From positions 1,606,003 through 1,670,002 of the forward strand of contig NZ_LT732540.1 of assembly GCF_900155635.1 (NCBI RefSeq): DNA of 64,000 bases, read 5' to 3'. Under the pieces are notes generated by a model that was given only the letters and a program-made list of their open reading frames with translations, did not search any database and was not told the origin of the DNA. This DNA comes from Olsenella urininfantis (GTDB lineage: Bacteria; Actinomycetota; Coriobacteriia; Coriobacteriales; Atopobiaceae). The translations under genes were made by a program, and so were the position numbers. This document shows, piece after piece, positions 48,669 through 57,625 of this stretch; position 1 is the first letter of the stretch, and each line of letters starts with the position of its first letter.

Positions 48669-49988
48669 ATGGACATAGCCCTCTCCATTAGCGTTACCGT
48701 TCTTCTGACCATTGCCAACGGCTACTTCTCCATGTCTGAGATGGCCCTCTCCACGGCGAGGAAGGTCCTTCTGGACCATGAGGCAGAGGAGGGGGACGGC
48801 AGCGCCGCCATTGCCGCGGCCGTTGCCGACAACCCCTCCGAGTTCCTTGCCGCCATTCAGGTGGCAATCACGCTCCTTGGCTTCTTCAGCTCGGCCTTCG
48901 CCGCGACGAGCCTCTCTGAGCCCCTTGGCGGCTGGCTGGCCGCGCTTGGCGTGGAGGAGGGTCTTGCCCGCGCCCTGGCAACGGCCCTCATCACCCTGCT
49001 CGTCTCGTTCTTCTCCATAGTCGTGGGCGAGCTGGTGCCCAAGAGGATCGCCATGGCAAACGCCGAGGGGATGGCAAAGCGCGTGGCCGGCCCCATCAAC
49101 GCGTTCTCTCGTCTGGCGCGCCCCCTGGTTGCCCTCACCTCTGCCAGCGCGAACGGCCTTGCCCTCCTGTTGCACATCAAGGGAACGGATGACCGCCAGG
49201 AGGTCTCGGAGGACGAGATTCGCTACATGGTCACCGACTCGGAGGATCTCTCCGAGGAGGAGAAGTCCATGATCCACGAGATATTCGACCTGGGAGACAC
49301 CAAGGCCCGCGAGGTCATGGTGCCGCGCGTGGACGTCACCTTCATGGAGGACGACTCCAGCCTGGGAGAGGTGCTGTCCGTCATGCGTCGCACGGGCTAT
49401 TCACGCATGCCCATCTATCACGAGGACCTGGACCGCATCGTGGGGGTCGCCCACATCAAGGACCTCATAGGTCCCGCGCTCGACGACTCCGCCATGGACG
49501 CGCCCATCGTTCGCTTCATGCGCGAGGCGGACTTCGTTCCCGACACGAAGGACATCATCCCCCTGCTATCCGAGATGCGCGCCAGCCATGAGCAGATGGT
49601 CATCGTGGTGGACGAGTACGGTGGCACTGCCGGCGTCATCACGGTGGAGGACATCGTCGAGGAGGTCGTGGGTGAGATCGCCGACGAGTTCGACCCCGAC
49701 AACAAGTACCTCACGCAGCTATCGGAGCATGACTGGCTGGTGGATGGGCGCTTCTCCATAGACGATGCCATCGAGCTGGGCTGGCCCATAGAGGACAGCG
49801 AAGGGTACGAGACCGTTGCCGGCTTCGTGCTGGAGACGGCTGACGGCCTGCCATCGCCGGGCGACCAGTTTGAGGTTGGTGGCTACGTGTTTCGCGTGCA
49901 GTCCATGCGCGGCAGGCGCGTCTCCATGCTGCGCGTGACGGCGCCTGCGCCCCTGGCGGTGCCGGAGCCTGCCGCCGGGCAGGAGTGA
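48669..49988 (+). CDS. CNNM/CorC-family membrane protein (DUF21, CBS pair, CorC_HlyC)
   Basis: This 439-residue protein has three or four N-terminal membrane segments of DUF21 (LTIANGYFSMSEMALSTARK), a CBS pair (AREVMVPRVDVTFMEDD, GYSRMPIYHEDLDRIVGVAH), and VDEYGGTAGVITVEDIVEEV. A C-terminal CorC_HlyC domain ends it. Bacterial CNNM homologues are linked to Mg2+ and Co2+ export. GAGGAGG lies about 10 bases before the ATG. Its neighbourhood (Mg-type NRAMP and MgtE-like genes 3-6 kb away) fits divalent-cation homeostasis. Confidence 0.88.
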   Translation: MDIALSISVTVLLTIANGYFSMSEMALSTARKVLLDHEAEEGDGSAAIAAAVADNPSEFLAAIQVAITLLGFFSSAFAATSLSEPLGGWLAALGVEEGLARALATALITLLVSFFSIVVGELVPKRIAMANAEGMAKRVAGPINAFSRLARPLVALTSASANGLALLLHIKGTDDRQEVSEDEIRYMVTDSEDLSEEEKSMIHEIFDLGDTKAREVMVPRVDVTFMEDDSSLGEVLSVMRRTGYSRMPIYHEDLDRIVGVAHIKDLIGPALDDSAMDAPIVRFMREADFVPDTKDIIPLLSEMRASHEQMVIVVDEYGGTAGVITVEDIVEEVVGEIADEFDPDNKYLTQLSEHDWLVDGRFSIDDAIELGWPIEDSEGYETVAGFVLETADGLPSPGDQFEVGGYVFRVQSMRGRRVSMLRVTAPAPLAVPEPAAGQE

Positions 49989-50081
49989 GGCCGCGCCATG
50001 TGGCCCTTCTGCCTGCCGGAAGCTGGAGTTTGTCTACAATAAGGTCACGCACGGCACGTTTGCGAGGGAAGGTTTTGCCCC

Positions 50082-51308
50082 ATGGCACAGCTCATTGACA
50101 TAGTCCGCGTCGAGGTTGGACTTGAGAACCTGACGGCACGTGTGCGCCTCAGCGAGGATGCACCCCTCATGACCAGCGAGAACCTGGTTGGCACCACGCG
50201 CGTCTACAACCTCATGCCCCACATCATTGACCATGTGTGCCTGGGGGATGCCGGCGAGACCTTCAAGGACGCCATGGGTCACACCGAGCTCGCCCACCTG
50301 CTGGAGCACATGACCGTGGAGCTCCTCTCGCAGTCCAGCGCTTCTGGCGAGGTGAGCTGTGGGCGCACGCGCCCGGCAGATGAGGAGCGCTGCTTCGACA
50401 TCGAGCTCTCCTGTCCGGATGACGTGCTGGTGATCGGCGCCCTCTCGAGCGCCGTCTGGATTGCGGAGTGGGCCTTCGGCGACGGCGGCGCGCCCGAGCC
50501 GGACGTGGAGGCCATCGTCGCCGGCCTCACCAGCATGGTGGGCGGAATGGGCGAGGGTCCGGCCGAACGCTATCAGAGGCAGATAGAGGATCGGTTCACC
50601 GAGGAACTCAGGGCTGAGTACCAGCGGCACCTTCAGGAGCGCCAGCAGCAGATCGCCCAGCGCGAGCAGGAGATAGAGGAGGCTCGCCGCCAGGCGATTC
50701 GGGAGGCGCAGGAGCGTGCCGCCGCAGAGCGTGCCGCCGCCGAGGAGGAGGCACGGCTGCGTGCCGAGGCACGGGAGGCCGAGCTTGCCGCCGAGCGCCC
50801 TGGCTGGGCGGTTGACCTGGAGGCCTACGAGGCCGCCGAGGATGCCCGTCGCCAGGCGGAGGAGCTCGCGTCCGAGCAGCAGGCAGCCGAGCGCGCCGCG
50901 CTTGCCGTCCAGGAGACGGACGAGGGCGAGACGGGCGTTCTGGGACCTCTTGGAGGGGACACCCAGGCCGAGGTGGGCGAGGGGGAGCCAGGGGAGAGCC
51001 TCGGCTCCGACCTGCACGAGCTCTTCAGCTCTCGCCCCGAGCTGGAGGCGATCCAGCCCGAGGAGCTCGAGGCGATGGAGAGGGGAGACGGCCTGGGCGA
51101 GACCGCGGTCATGACCCTGGAGGATCCCGTGGCAGGGGAAGAGCTGCCGTCTTCTCCCGAGGAGGGCGAGCCCAGGGAGATGGAGAAGCCAGAGCCCGCC
51201 GCCGAGGTGCCCGCAGAGGAAGACGAGGAGCCGGAGCTCCCTTGGGACGAGCCACCCGAGCAGGAGGCCCAGGCCGAGCACATCCCGGGCCCCAGACGAG
51301 TGCGCTAA
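50082..51308 (+). CDS. cyanophycin-synthetase-N-domain-like protein with coiled-coil and acidic tail
   Basis: Of the 408 residues, the first 140 follow the pattern of the N-terminal domain of cyanophycin synthetase CphA: LMPHIIDHVCLGDAGETFKD, HTELAHLLEHMTVELLSQ and GEVSCGRTR. No ATP-grasp or Mur-ligase domain follows. Residues 160-290 form a charged, Ala/Glu/Arg-rich coiled coil (QERQQQIAQREQEIEEARRQ), and the last 120 are acidic and disordered. No signal peptide or membrane segment is seen. The fold match is by eye and the function is unknown. Confidence 0.7.
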   Translation: MAQLIDIVRVEVGLENLTARVRLSEDAPLMTSENLVGTTRVYNLMPHIIDHVCLGDAGETFKDAMGHTELAHLLEHMTVELLSQSSASGEVSCGRTRPADEERCFDIELSCPDDVLVIGALSSAVWIAEWAFGDGGAPEPDVEAIVAGLTSMVGGMGEGPAERYQRQIEDRFTEELRAEYQRHLQERQQQIAQREQEIEEARRQAIREAQERAAAERAAAEEEARLRAEAREAELAAERPGWAVDLEAYEAAEDARRQAEELASEQQAAERAALAVQETDEGETGVLGPLGGDTQAEVGEGEPGESLGSDLHELFSSRPELEAIQPEELEAMERGDGLGETAVMTLEDPVAGEELPSSPEEGEPREMEKPEPAAEVPAEEDEEPELPWDEPPEQEAQAEHIPGPRRVR

Positions 51309-51383
51309 AGTGATGCGATACCGGAGCACCGCTCCGTGGATGCTGTCAACGAGCCTGGCCTGCCAGGGATGGAGGAGGAAGAC

Positions 51384-51830
51384 ATGAGCGCAAAGGGAAC
51401 GTTTGGTTTCATCATGGGTAGCGTCATCGGTGCCGCCGCAGGCGTCGCCGCTGGAATCCTCCTCGCCCCGCGTCCTGGCGAGGAGAGCAGGGCCATGGCA
51501 GCCGACGCCATGAACGACGCCTGGGACAGTGCCGTTGACTCCTACGAGCGCGGCTCTCGTGCCGTGAGCGAGAAGATCAACACCGTTCGTCCCAACGTGG
51601 ACGCCACCACCGACGAGCTTCGCGCCAAGGTCGATCTTGCCCGCGAGCGCATGGACCAGCTGCGTGACTCCCTCTCCGAGGCGGTCAACGCCACGTCAGC
51701 GCAGGTCCAGGATGCCGTGAGCAACGTTGCCGAGAAGGTCAGCGCCTCCGTCGAGGCCGAAGAGGCCCCCGAGGAGGCCCCCGCGGAGTCCGTGCATGTC
51801 GAGGTCGTCTTGGAGGACGAGGCCGAGTAG
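51384..51830 (+). CDS. YtxH-like small membrane protein
   Basis: This 148-residue protein begins with a glycine/alanine-rich hydrophobic segment (GFIMGSVIGAAAGVAAGILLAPRPGEE), matching the YtxH/gas-vesicle-type family start ending LAPxxGxE. A long amphipathic helical region and an acidic tail follow. GGAGGAAGA precedes ATG 51384. Such proteins are stress-related or envelope-associated; the role is not known. Confidence 0.78.
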   Translation: MSAKGTFGFIMGSVIGAAAGVAAGILLAPRPGEESRAMAADAMNDAWDSAVDSYERGSRAVSEKINTVRPNVDATTDELRAKVDLARERMDQLRDSLSEAVNATSAQVQDAVSNVAEKVSASVEAEEAPEEAPAESVHVEVVLEDEAE

Positions 51831-51847
51831 GTCGGCTCCTGCGCGGC

Positions 51848-51887
51848 GGTCGGGGGCGCGGTGCGTTGTCGCACCGCGCCCCCGACC
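51848..51887 (+). terminator. 18-bp GC-rich hairpin
   Basis: GGTCGGGGGCGCGGTGCG (51848-51865), loop TTGT and its exact complement (51870-51887) form a very stable stem. No T-run follows. It separates the YtxH-like and PRC-barrel genes, only 24 bases before the latter's start, so it may also act as a leader hairpin. Confidence 0.65.
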
Positions 51888-51911
51888 TTAGACGAGCGAA
51901 AGGGATGTCAG

Positions 51912-52733
51912 ATGCCCAGGGTAAGCGAGTACCTGAACGCCAAGGTCTTCCGGCTCAAGCCCAACAAGAGGGATGCCCTGCATCTCTCGCGCCTTGGGAA
52001 GGTGCACATGGCCGTCTTTGGTCCCAGCGGCCACAAGCTGGTGGGCTTCCTGGTCAGCCGTCCCGACGTGGTTGGCATGATAAAGAGGCCCGACGTCTTC
52101 GTTGCCCTCGACTCCCTTGAGCGCGTGGAGGGGGGCTACAAGGTCTCTAGCATGGAGACAGGCACGGACGCTGCCGCCCGCAAGCGCCTGGGCATAGATT
52201 GGGACAGCTGCGTCATGTGGACCGGCATGGATGCGCGCACCGTCTCGGGCAGGCAGCTGGGATACGTCAACGACGCGTCCTTCACGGCACCGCAGGGCGA
52301 CGTGGAGTCCTTCTACGTGGGTGACGGGAGCGTCTCGCAGTCGCTCGTGGGCTCCCTCGAAATCCCCGCACGGCTGCTCAGGGGCTATGAGCACGGCTGC
52401 ATGCTGGTGGAGAACGAGGCCTCTGCCGGCTCCCTGAGCGGCGGCGTTGCCGCAAAGGCCGGCGCTGGCTACGCCAAGGCAAAGATACAGGGCAAGGAGA
52501 TGGCGCGAAAGGCCGACGCCGCGGCGTCTGACGCCGTGGACAAGGGGTCCCTCGCCCTGGGGAAGGCCCTGGGAAGCGCCAAGCGGGCCCTGGCGCCTCA
52601 GGAGAAGAAGCCTGCCAAGGGGAAGGGCTCAGGAAATGCGCAAGGCGCGGCAAAGGCCGTGGGCAAGCAGGCTCGCAAGGCAAGCGGCATGTTCGGCGCA
52701 TTCATGGACGAGTACAAGAAGGCCAGCAAGTAG
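51912..52733 (+). CDS. PRC-barrel-like protein with basic Ala/Lys-rich tail
   Basis: This 273-residue protein has an N-terminal half with beta-rich PRC-barrel features (YLNAKVFRL, VHMAVFGPSGHKLVGFLVSR, GRQLGYVNDASF). The C-terminal 100 residues are Ala/Gly/Lys-rich (AKAGAGYAKAKIQGKEMARK, KKPAKGKGSGNAQGAAKAVG), suggesting nucleic-acid or polyanion binding. AAAGGG precedes ATG 51912. The neighbouring MgtE-like protein also opens with a PRC-barrel-like domain. The function is not assigned. Confidence 0.7.
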   Translation: MPRVSEYLNAKVFRLKPNKRDALHLSRLGKVHMAVFGPSGHKLVGFLVSRPDVVGMIKRPDVFVALDSLERVEGGYKVSSMETGTDAAARKRLGIDWDSCVMWTGMDARTVSGRQLGYVNDASFTAPQGDVESFYVGDGSVSQSLVGSLEIPARLLRGYEHGCMLVENEASAGSLSGGVAAKAGAGYAKAKIQGKEMARKADAAASDAVDKGSLALGKALGSAKRALAPQEKKPAKGKGSGNAQGAAKAVGKQARKASGMFGAFMDEYKKASK

Positions 52734-52745
52734 CTCGTCGAGTCC

Positions 52746-54029
52746 TTAGTAGCCTATGGCCTGGAACGCGAACATGACCACCGTGAGCACCACCACCAAA
52801 ACGATGGTGAACCAGGTGAGCAGGTTCCACGTGCGGCCGTTCGCCCATCTCCCCATGATGCGCCTGTCGCTCGCTATGCGAACCATGCAGACCAGGAGCA
52901 CGGGCAGCAGCATGCCGTTGACGATCTGGGCGCCCATCATGATGCCAAAGAGGTCTGCCCCCGGCACCAGCACGATCACCGCGGCCACAAGCGAGATGGC
53001 CGTGACCATGCCCCGGTAGGCGGGCGCCTCCTTCCAGCTCCGGTCGGTTCCGCGCTCCCAGCCGAAGGCCTCGCAGACTGCCCCGGCGGTGATGCCGGGC
53101 ATCACGCAGGCGGCGAGGAACGATGCCCCCACCAGGCCGGCTGCAAACATCGCCGAGGCATACTGTCCTGCGAGCGGCACCAGCGCCTTGGCGGCGTCCG
53201 CGGCGTCCGCGATCTTGATGCCCAGGGGGAAGAGGACACTTGCCGTGGTGAGCGTGATGAACCAGGCTATGGTCTGCGAGACCAAGGCCCCCGAGACGTT
53301 GTCCGCGCGCTGGCCCGCGATGTCCCGCTCGCCCAGGTTCTTCTCGGAGACGTTGCTCGAGACCATGAAGATCATGTAGGGCGAGATGGTGGTGCCGATG
53401 CTCGCCACCAGGACGGAGATGTAGGACGGGTCTCCCGAGAGCTGGGGGATGACCGTGTCGTGGAAGGCGTGCGCCCAGTCTGGCTTGGCAAGGAAGCCCG
53501 AGATGATGTAGGTGGCAAAGACGCAGGAGATGGCGAGGAGCACCTTCTCGACCCTGCGGTACGAGCCGGACATGGTGAGGAGCCAGGCCGTGACGGCCGC
53601 TATGGGCACGGAGACGAACACAGGTATGCCAAAGAGCGCCATGCCCGAGGCGATTCCCGCAAACTCGGAGACCGTGACGGCGAAGTTCGACATGACGGTG
53701 GCGAGCATGGCCACCGTGGACACGCGGATGCCAAACTGCTCTCGGATGAGGGAGGCAAAGCCCTTGCCGGTGACGCAGGCCATGCGTGCGGCAGTCTCCT
53801 GCACCACGATGAGCAGCAGGCAGGTGAGGGGGTCTGACCAGAGCATGGCAAAGCCAAAGTTGGATCCCATCACGGAGAAGGTGGCTATGCCACCCGCATC
53901 CATGCCGGCAAGTGCGGTGAGTATGCCAGGTCCCATGACCGAGAGCATGGCAAGCAGGCGCGTCCGCCGAGAGGGCAGGGGCAGCTCGGGCGTCTCGTGC
54001 GCCTGTGGCTTCAGGGTCTTCTCGTCCAT
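52746..54029 (-). CDS. NRAMP-related transporter, probable Mg2+ type (NRMT)
   Basis: This 427-residue protein has about 11 membrane segments and the SLC11 fold. The transition-metal motif DPGN of the first segment is D44-A-G-G47. The sixth-segment MPH is replaced by S216-P-Y218 in TTISPYM, so the soft-metal Met is missing. The same type of change defines the NRAMP-related magnesium transporters described from Eggerthella lenta, a coriobacterium. This supports Mg2+ or Mn2+ over Fe2+ uptake. It lies 9 bases after the MgtE-like gene, in one operon. Confidence 0.83.
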   Translation of the reverse strand: MDEKTLKPQAHETPELPLPSRRTRLLAMLSVMGPGILTALAGMDAGGIATFSVMGSNFGFAMLWSDPLTCLLLIVVQETAARMACVTGKGFASLIREQFGIRVSTVAMLATVMSNFAVTVSEFAGIASGMALFGIPVFVSVPIAAVTAWLLTMSGSYRRVEKVLLAISCVFATYIISGFLAKPDWAHAFHDTVIPQLSGDPSYISVLVASIGTTISPYMIFMVSSNVSEKNLGERDIAGQRADNVSGALVSQTIAWFITLTTASVLFPLGIKIADAADAAKALVPLAGQYASAMFAAGLVGASFLAACVMPGITAGAVCEAFGWERGTDRSWKEAPAYRGMVTAISLVAAVIVLVPGADLFGIMMGAQIVNGMLLPVLLVCMVRIASDRRIMGRWANGRTWNLLTWFTIVLVVVLTVVMFAFQAIGY

Positions 54030-54038
54030 GGGCCCCGC

Positions 54039-55877
54039 CTAGACCAAGACAGCGCCGGACAGCAGCACGGTTGCCACGACGAAGACGGCAACGGCCACGA
54101 CCATGGCGACGGAGGAGAGCACCTGCCCGGAGGTCTCGCGGTTGCTGGCGTCCCTTCTGCGGAGCACGCCCAGATATACGGGGGTGCTCAGAAAGGAGAC
54201 GACGATGCTGATGGCCGCGGCGGCAAAGCCGACGAGGATGCCTTCCCCGTCCAGCGGCCTCCCGGGCGAGAGGACGGCCTCGACTCCCGTGGCAATGAGG
54301 ATGGCCATTGCGGAGAAGAGAAGCCCCAGGCCCAGCCCCTTGAGCATGAATCCGAGGTCAGAGGGCGCATCTTCGTCCTCTGGACCAAACTCCAGGTAGA
54401 AGTTCGTGGTGAAGCTCACGGCGTCCCGCGCGGCGATGACCGCCACGGGAAGGGCCAAGGCGAAGCGCAGCGTGTGGGCGAGGCCCATCTGTGGCTCGAT
54501 GATGGTGGCCAGAAGGGCGATGCCCGCCATCCAGAAGAAGAACCAGAGCTCGCTGCGCAGGAGCCAGAGGATGTTGCTTCCCGCCTGGCTGCGATCGGAG
54601 TCGCTCCTGCCCGCGCCGGCAATCTGGAGGTCCTCCTCGTGCTCCTCCTCGAGGACGTCCAGGGCGTCGTCCACCGTCACCATGCCAAGCAGGTGGCGGT
54701 TGTCGTCCACGACGGGCATGGCAAGCAGGTTGTACTTGGCGATATCCTTGGCCACGTCCTCCTGGTCGTCGTCGGGACCGGCGGTCACCAGGTCGTCGAA
54801 GGAGATGTCTGCGAGGCGCGCGTCGGTGTCGCTTGTGATCAGCGCCCTCATGCCCACCACGCCCGAGAGTCGCCCCTCCTCGTCCTTTAGGTAGACGTAG
54901 TGGACGGACTCGAAGTCGTCGTCCAGCTCGCCGATTGCCCTGATGGCGTCCGAGACGCTGGCGTCCTCGGGCAGGAGCACCACCTCGGAGGTCATGATGC
55001 GGCCCGCGGTGTCCTCGCGGTACCCCAGGAGCTGGTTGATCGCCTTGCGCTCCTGGACCCCCATGAGCCTGAGGAGCTTCTCGGCCTTGTCGTAGTCGAG
55101 CTCGCTCACCAGCTCCGCGGCGTCGTCGGGGTCCATCTCGGAGAGCATGCGAGAGGCAGCCGCGTCGTTCAGCCCGCCCATGAGCTCCGCCGCCATGGCG
55201 TCGTCGTCCAGCTCTGCGATGGCGTCCGCCGCGCGCTCCTCGTCAAGCTGGGCAAAGACCTGCCCGCGCAGGCGTGGGTCCAGCCGCTCGATGATGTCCG
55301 CGATGTCGGCGGGGTGAAGCTCGTCCAGCGTCTTGTGCGAGACGGAGAGCTTCACGTCGCTGAGATCGCGGTCGATGAGGTCCATGTAGTTCCAGGCGAT
55401 GATGCGCTCGGGAACGGAGCGGCCCAGGGACTTCGCCGCGCGCAGGACCAGGCGCTCGAGCGTGGGGGAGAGGGAGCGAAGGATGCCGCGGACGCCAACC
55501 TCGGCGCCCAGCAGGCGCAGCTGGCTGGAGCTGGTGTCAGAGAGCTTGAGGTCGTTCACGCGCACGACGCGCGCGCCCCTGGTGTCAACTATCTGCTTGT
55601 TGAGCAGGTCACGGGCAATGAGGACCTCGGAGGGCTGGAGGTAGCTGAAGCGGATGTCCGTTGCCACCACCTTGAGGCGCACCTCGGACTCGCCGAAGCT
55701 CTCGACGTACTTGCGCCAGCTCACCATGAAGGGGGTCTTGCTGGGGCCCTCTATCGCCAGGGCGGTCACGCGGGGAAACACCTCGCCGGTGGCAATGCCA
55801 AGGTCGTTGACCTTGCCGATGCGCTCGCCGTTGAGGTCGAAGACGGGATTTCCCACCAGCTGGGAAAGGTAGATCAT
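54039..55877 (-). CDS. MgtE-like sensor protein: PRC barrel, MgtE_N, CBS pair and divergent membrane domain
   Basis: Its 612 residues comprise a PRC-barrel-like start (VGNPVFDLNGERIGKVNDLG) and an MgtE_N superhelical domain (about 185-285, HPADIADIIERLDPRLRGQV). A CBS pair follows (about 288-410, GRIMTSEVVLLPEDASVSDA and YNLLAMPVVDDNRHLLGMVT), then four or five membrane segments (about 440-612). The membrane part lacks the MgtE channel signature (the GGNAGTQ-type segment) and reads LPVAVIAARDAVSFTTNFYL. It may sense cytoplasmic Mg2+ and regulate or assist the NRAMP-like transporter encoded next to it. Confidence 0.8.
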   Translation of the reverse strand: MIYLSQLVGNPVFDLNGERIGKVNDLGIATGEVFPRVTALAIEGPSKTPFMVSWRKYVESFGESEVRLKVVATDIRFSYLQPSEVLIARDLLNKQIVDTRGARVVRVNDLKLSDTSSSQLRLLGAEVGVRGILRSLSPTLERLVLRAAKSLGRSVPERIIAWNYMDLIDRDLSDVKLSVSHKTLDELHPADIADIIERLDPRLRGQVFAQLDEERAADAIAELDDDAMAAELMGGLNDAAASRMLSEMDPDDAAELVSELDYDKAEKLLRLMGVQERKAINQLLGYREDTAGRIMTSEVVLLPEDASVSDAIRAIGELDDDFESVHYVYLKDEEGRLSGVVGMRALITSDTDARLADISFDDLVTAGPDDDQEDVAKDIAKYNLLAMPVVDDNRHLLGMVTVDDALDVLEEEHEEDLQIAGAGRSDSDRSQAGSNILWLLRSELWFFFWMAGIALLATIIEPQMGLAHTLRFALALPVAVIAARDAVSFTTNFYLEFGPEDEDAPSDLGFMLKGLGLGLLFSAMAILIATGVEAVLSPGRPLDGEGILVGFAAAAISIVVSFLSTPVYLGVLRRRDASNRETSGQVLSSVAMVVAVAVFVVATVLLSGAVLV

Positions 55878-56098
55878 GCAGGCTCCTTATTGGTTGGACG
55901 ACGCGCGGGTGCGTCATGCCGAAATCTTCTGGGGTACCCCGCGACGAGACCAACAGGAGCGTCGTGGGGTCATCGACTGTGAGGTCGAGGTTTCATCAAT
56001 GACCCTTCTCTTAGGCTTGCAGGCCGCGGCCGGGGCATGCCCCGCCGTCGTTTGTGATTGTACACGCCAGGGGTCGCCAATTTGGGCGCACGCGAATC

Positions 56099-56878
56099 TT
56101 AGGCGAGCATCGGTTCCATGCTCACGCGCAGCACATCTCCCATCCCAGCCTCGATAAGGCTCTCTATGAGGTCCGCGTGGTAGCGGTCGTCGGTGACGAG
56201 CATGTCTATCTCCGAGACCGTGCCGAAGGCGAAGCCCGTGTCCAGACCTATCTTTGAGGAGTCGGCCAGGAGGTAGTGCGTGCGCGAGTGCTCGAGCATC
56301 AGGGCGTTCACCGCCGTCTCCTGTGGGGTTGCGGTGTTGAGCCCGCGCACCACGCTCAGGCCCGAGCATCCCAGGAAGCACTTGGTGGCCTCCACGCTGC
56401 GGATGTTTGCGCAGGCGAGCTCGCCGGTGAGGGAGGACTTCCGGGGCCTGAGCTCTCCGCCCGTCAGGAGCACGGAGACGGAGCTCGGCACCTCAACCAG
56501 CGATACCTTGCGGTTGTTGGTGATCACGGTGACGTCCTCCGCCTCTATGTAGTTGATCATCGATATGGCGGTCGAGCTGGTGTTGATGAAGATGGAGTCC
56601 CCGTCCTGCACGAGAAGCGCCGCGGCACGGGCGATGGCCTTGTTGGCGCGCACCTGCTTGGAGCCAGACGGCCTTCCCATGGGATTGAGCAGCGAGGCGG
56701 AGCCGTAGGACCTCGAGGCGATCTTGTTTTCCTCGAGGTAGTCGAGGTCTCGTCTGATGGTGAGCGCCGACACCGAGAAGTGGTGCGCGAGCTCGGCGAT
56801 GCTCATGTGCCCCCTGAGCTCGAGAAGGGAGGCTATCTCGTTCCTGCGGGCGTCGATGCTCGCCTGGCTTCTCTTCAT
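56099..56878 (-). CDS. DeoR-family transcriptional regulator of the first PTS locus
   Basis: This 259-residue protein has a DeoR helix-turn-helix start (RRNEIASLLELRGHMSIAEL, then VSALTIRRDLDYLEENK). The sugar-phosphate-sensing fold has DGDSIFINTSSTA, VTVITNNRKVSLVE, TGGELRPRKSSLTG and LADSSKIG. GGGAG lies before ATG 56878. It is divergent from the PTS operon at 57.2 kb, whose promoter region has AACGTTC repeats that could be its operators. Family members usually repress until a phosphorylated sugar binds. Confidence 0.9.
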   Translation of the reverse strand: MKRSQASIDARRNEIASLLELRGHMSIAELAHHFSVSALTIRRDLDYLEENKIASRSYGSASLLNPMGRPSGSKQVRANKAIARAAALLVQDGDSIFINTSSTAISMINYIEAEDVTVITNNRKVSLVEVPSSVSVLLTGGELRPRKSSLTGELACANIRSVEATKCFLGCSGLSVVRGLNTATPQETAVNALMLEHSRTHYLLADSSKIGLDTGFAFGTVSEIDMLVTDDRYHADLIESLIEAGMGDVLRVSMEPMLA

Positions 56879-57017
56879 GCCCAGCTCCCTTGCGTGATGC
56901 CACAAACGAACGAATGGGAATCCTATATGATCGAGTTTAACCTTTACGGGTCAAAACGACCCCCATTCAGCTCGCAGACATTGTTTAAGGCATTTATAGA
57001 AACTCTTGAATCATATA

Positions 57018-57111
57018 AACGTTCGTAAAGAACATATAGGCTATCTAGCTGGCAATATTAAAAAAATAACGTTCATTTAGTCTTGCTACACGACATATTC
57101 CCCTATATAAT
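57018..57111 (+). promoter_or_regulatory. promoter and putative operators of the first PTS operon
   Basis: TTGCTA (57083-57088) and TATAAT (57106-57111) are 17 bases apart, a near-consensus promoter. Upstream, AACGTTCGT (57018-57026) and AACGTTCAT (57068-57076) repeat 50 bases apart. A related AACGAACGAATG occurs near 56905, close to the regulator start. These are candidate DeoR-type operators. Confidence 0.75.
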
Positions 57112-57169
57112 CTGCAAATGAAATTCTGTTTTTCTTCATATGGGATGTGCTTGGAAAGGAAGGTGGAAC

Positions 57170-57625
57170 GTGCTGAGCGATCTTGTGAGCGAGGAGCTCA
57201 TCCAGCTCGACGTCGAGGCCACCAACTGGGAGGACGGCGTGCGCAAGTCCGCCCAGCCCCTGGTGGACGCGGGCAAGGTCACCCCTGCCTACGTGGACGA
57301 CATCGTCAAGGGCGTCAACGAGCTTGGCCCCTACATCGTCATCACCGAGCACGTTGCGCTGCCCCATGCCCGTCCCGAGCAGGGCGCCCTTGAGCCTGCG
57401 GTGGGCATCACCGTGCTCAGGGAGCCCGTTGAGTTTGGGAGCAAGGACAACGATCCCGTGAAGTTCCTGTTCCCCCTGAGCGCCAAGGATAGCGATGGCC
57501 ACATCGCCGCGCTACAGTCGCTCGTCGAGCTCCTCTCGGACCCCGAGTTCTTCACGCGTCTGGAGGCAGCTCATTCACCGAAGGATGTCATGGGCCTCAT
57601 CCATGACATGGAAGGGAGTTTGTAA
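57170..57625 (+). CDS. PTS EIIA component, ascorbate/mannitol-fructose (EIIA type 2) family
   Basis: This 151-residue phosphocarrier has the active-site His66 in HVALPHARPEQGA. It accepts phosphate from HPr and passes it to EIIB. I chose GTG 57170, preceded by GGAAGG, because the upstream in-frame residues (MGCAWKGRWN) overlap the leader. The stop overlaps the EIIB start. Sequence style and neighbours match the UlaC/SgaA group of ascorbate-type PTS. Confidence 0.88.
   Translation: MLSDLVSEELIQLDVEATNWEDGVRKSAQPLVDAGKVTPAYVDDIVKGVNELGPYIVITEHVALPHARPEQGALEPAVGITVLREPVEFGSKDNDPVKFLFPLSAKDSDGHIAALQSLVELLSDPEFFTRLEAAHSPKDVMGLIHDMEGSL

Noticed and set aside
46382..48718. 778-codon minus-strand open frame
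   Set aside because: It is antisense to the EF-G-like gene, with His/Val/Leu-rich shadow composition.
55878..56098. Possible Mg2+ (M-box) riboswitch upstream of the MgtE-like gene
   Set aside because: The minus-strand leader lacks the conserved M-box core segments that I looked for. Only a GGGGCATGCCCC palindrome (about 56035-56046) and a possible -10 (complement of 56057-56062) are visible.
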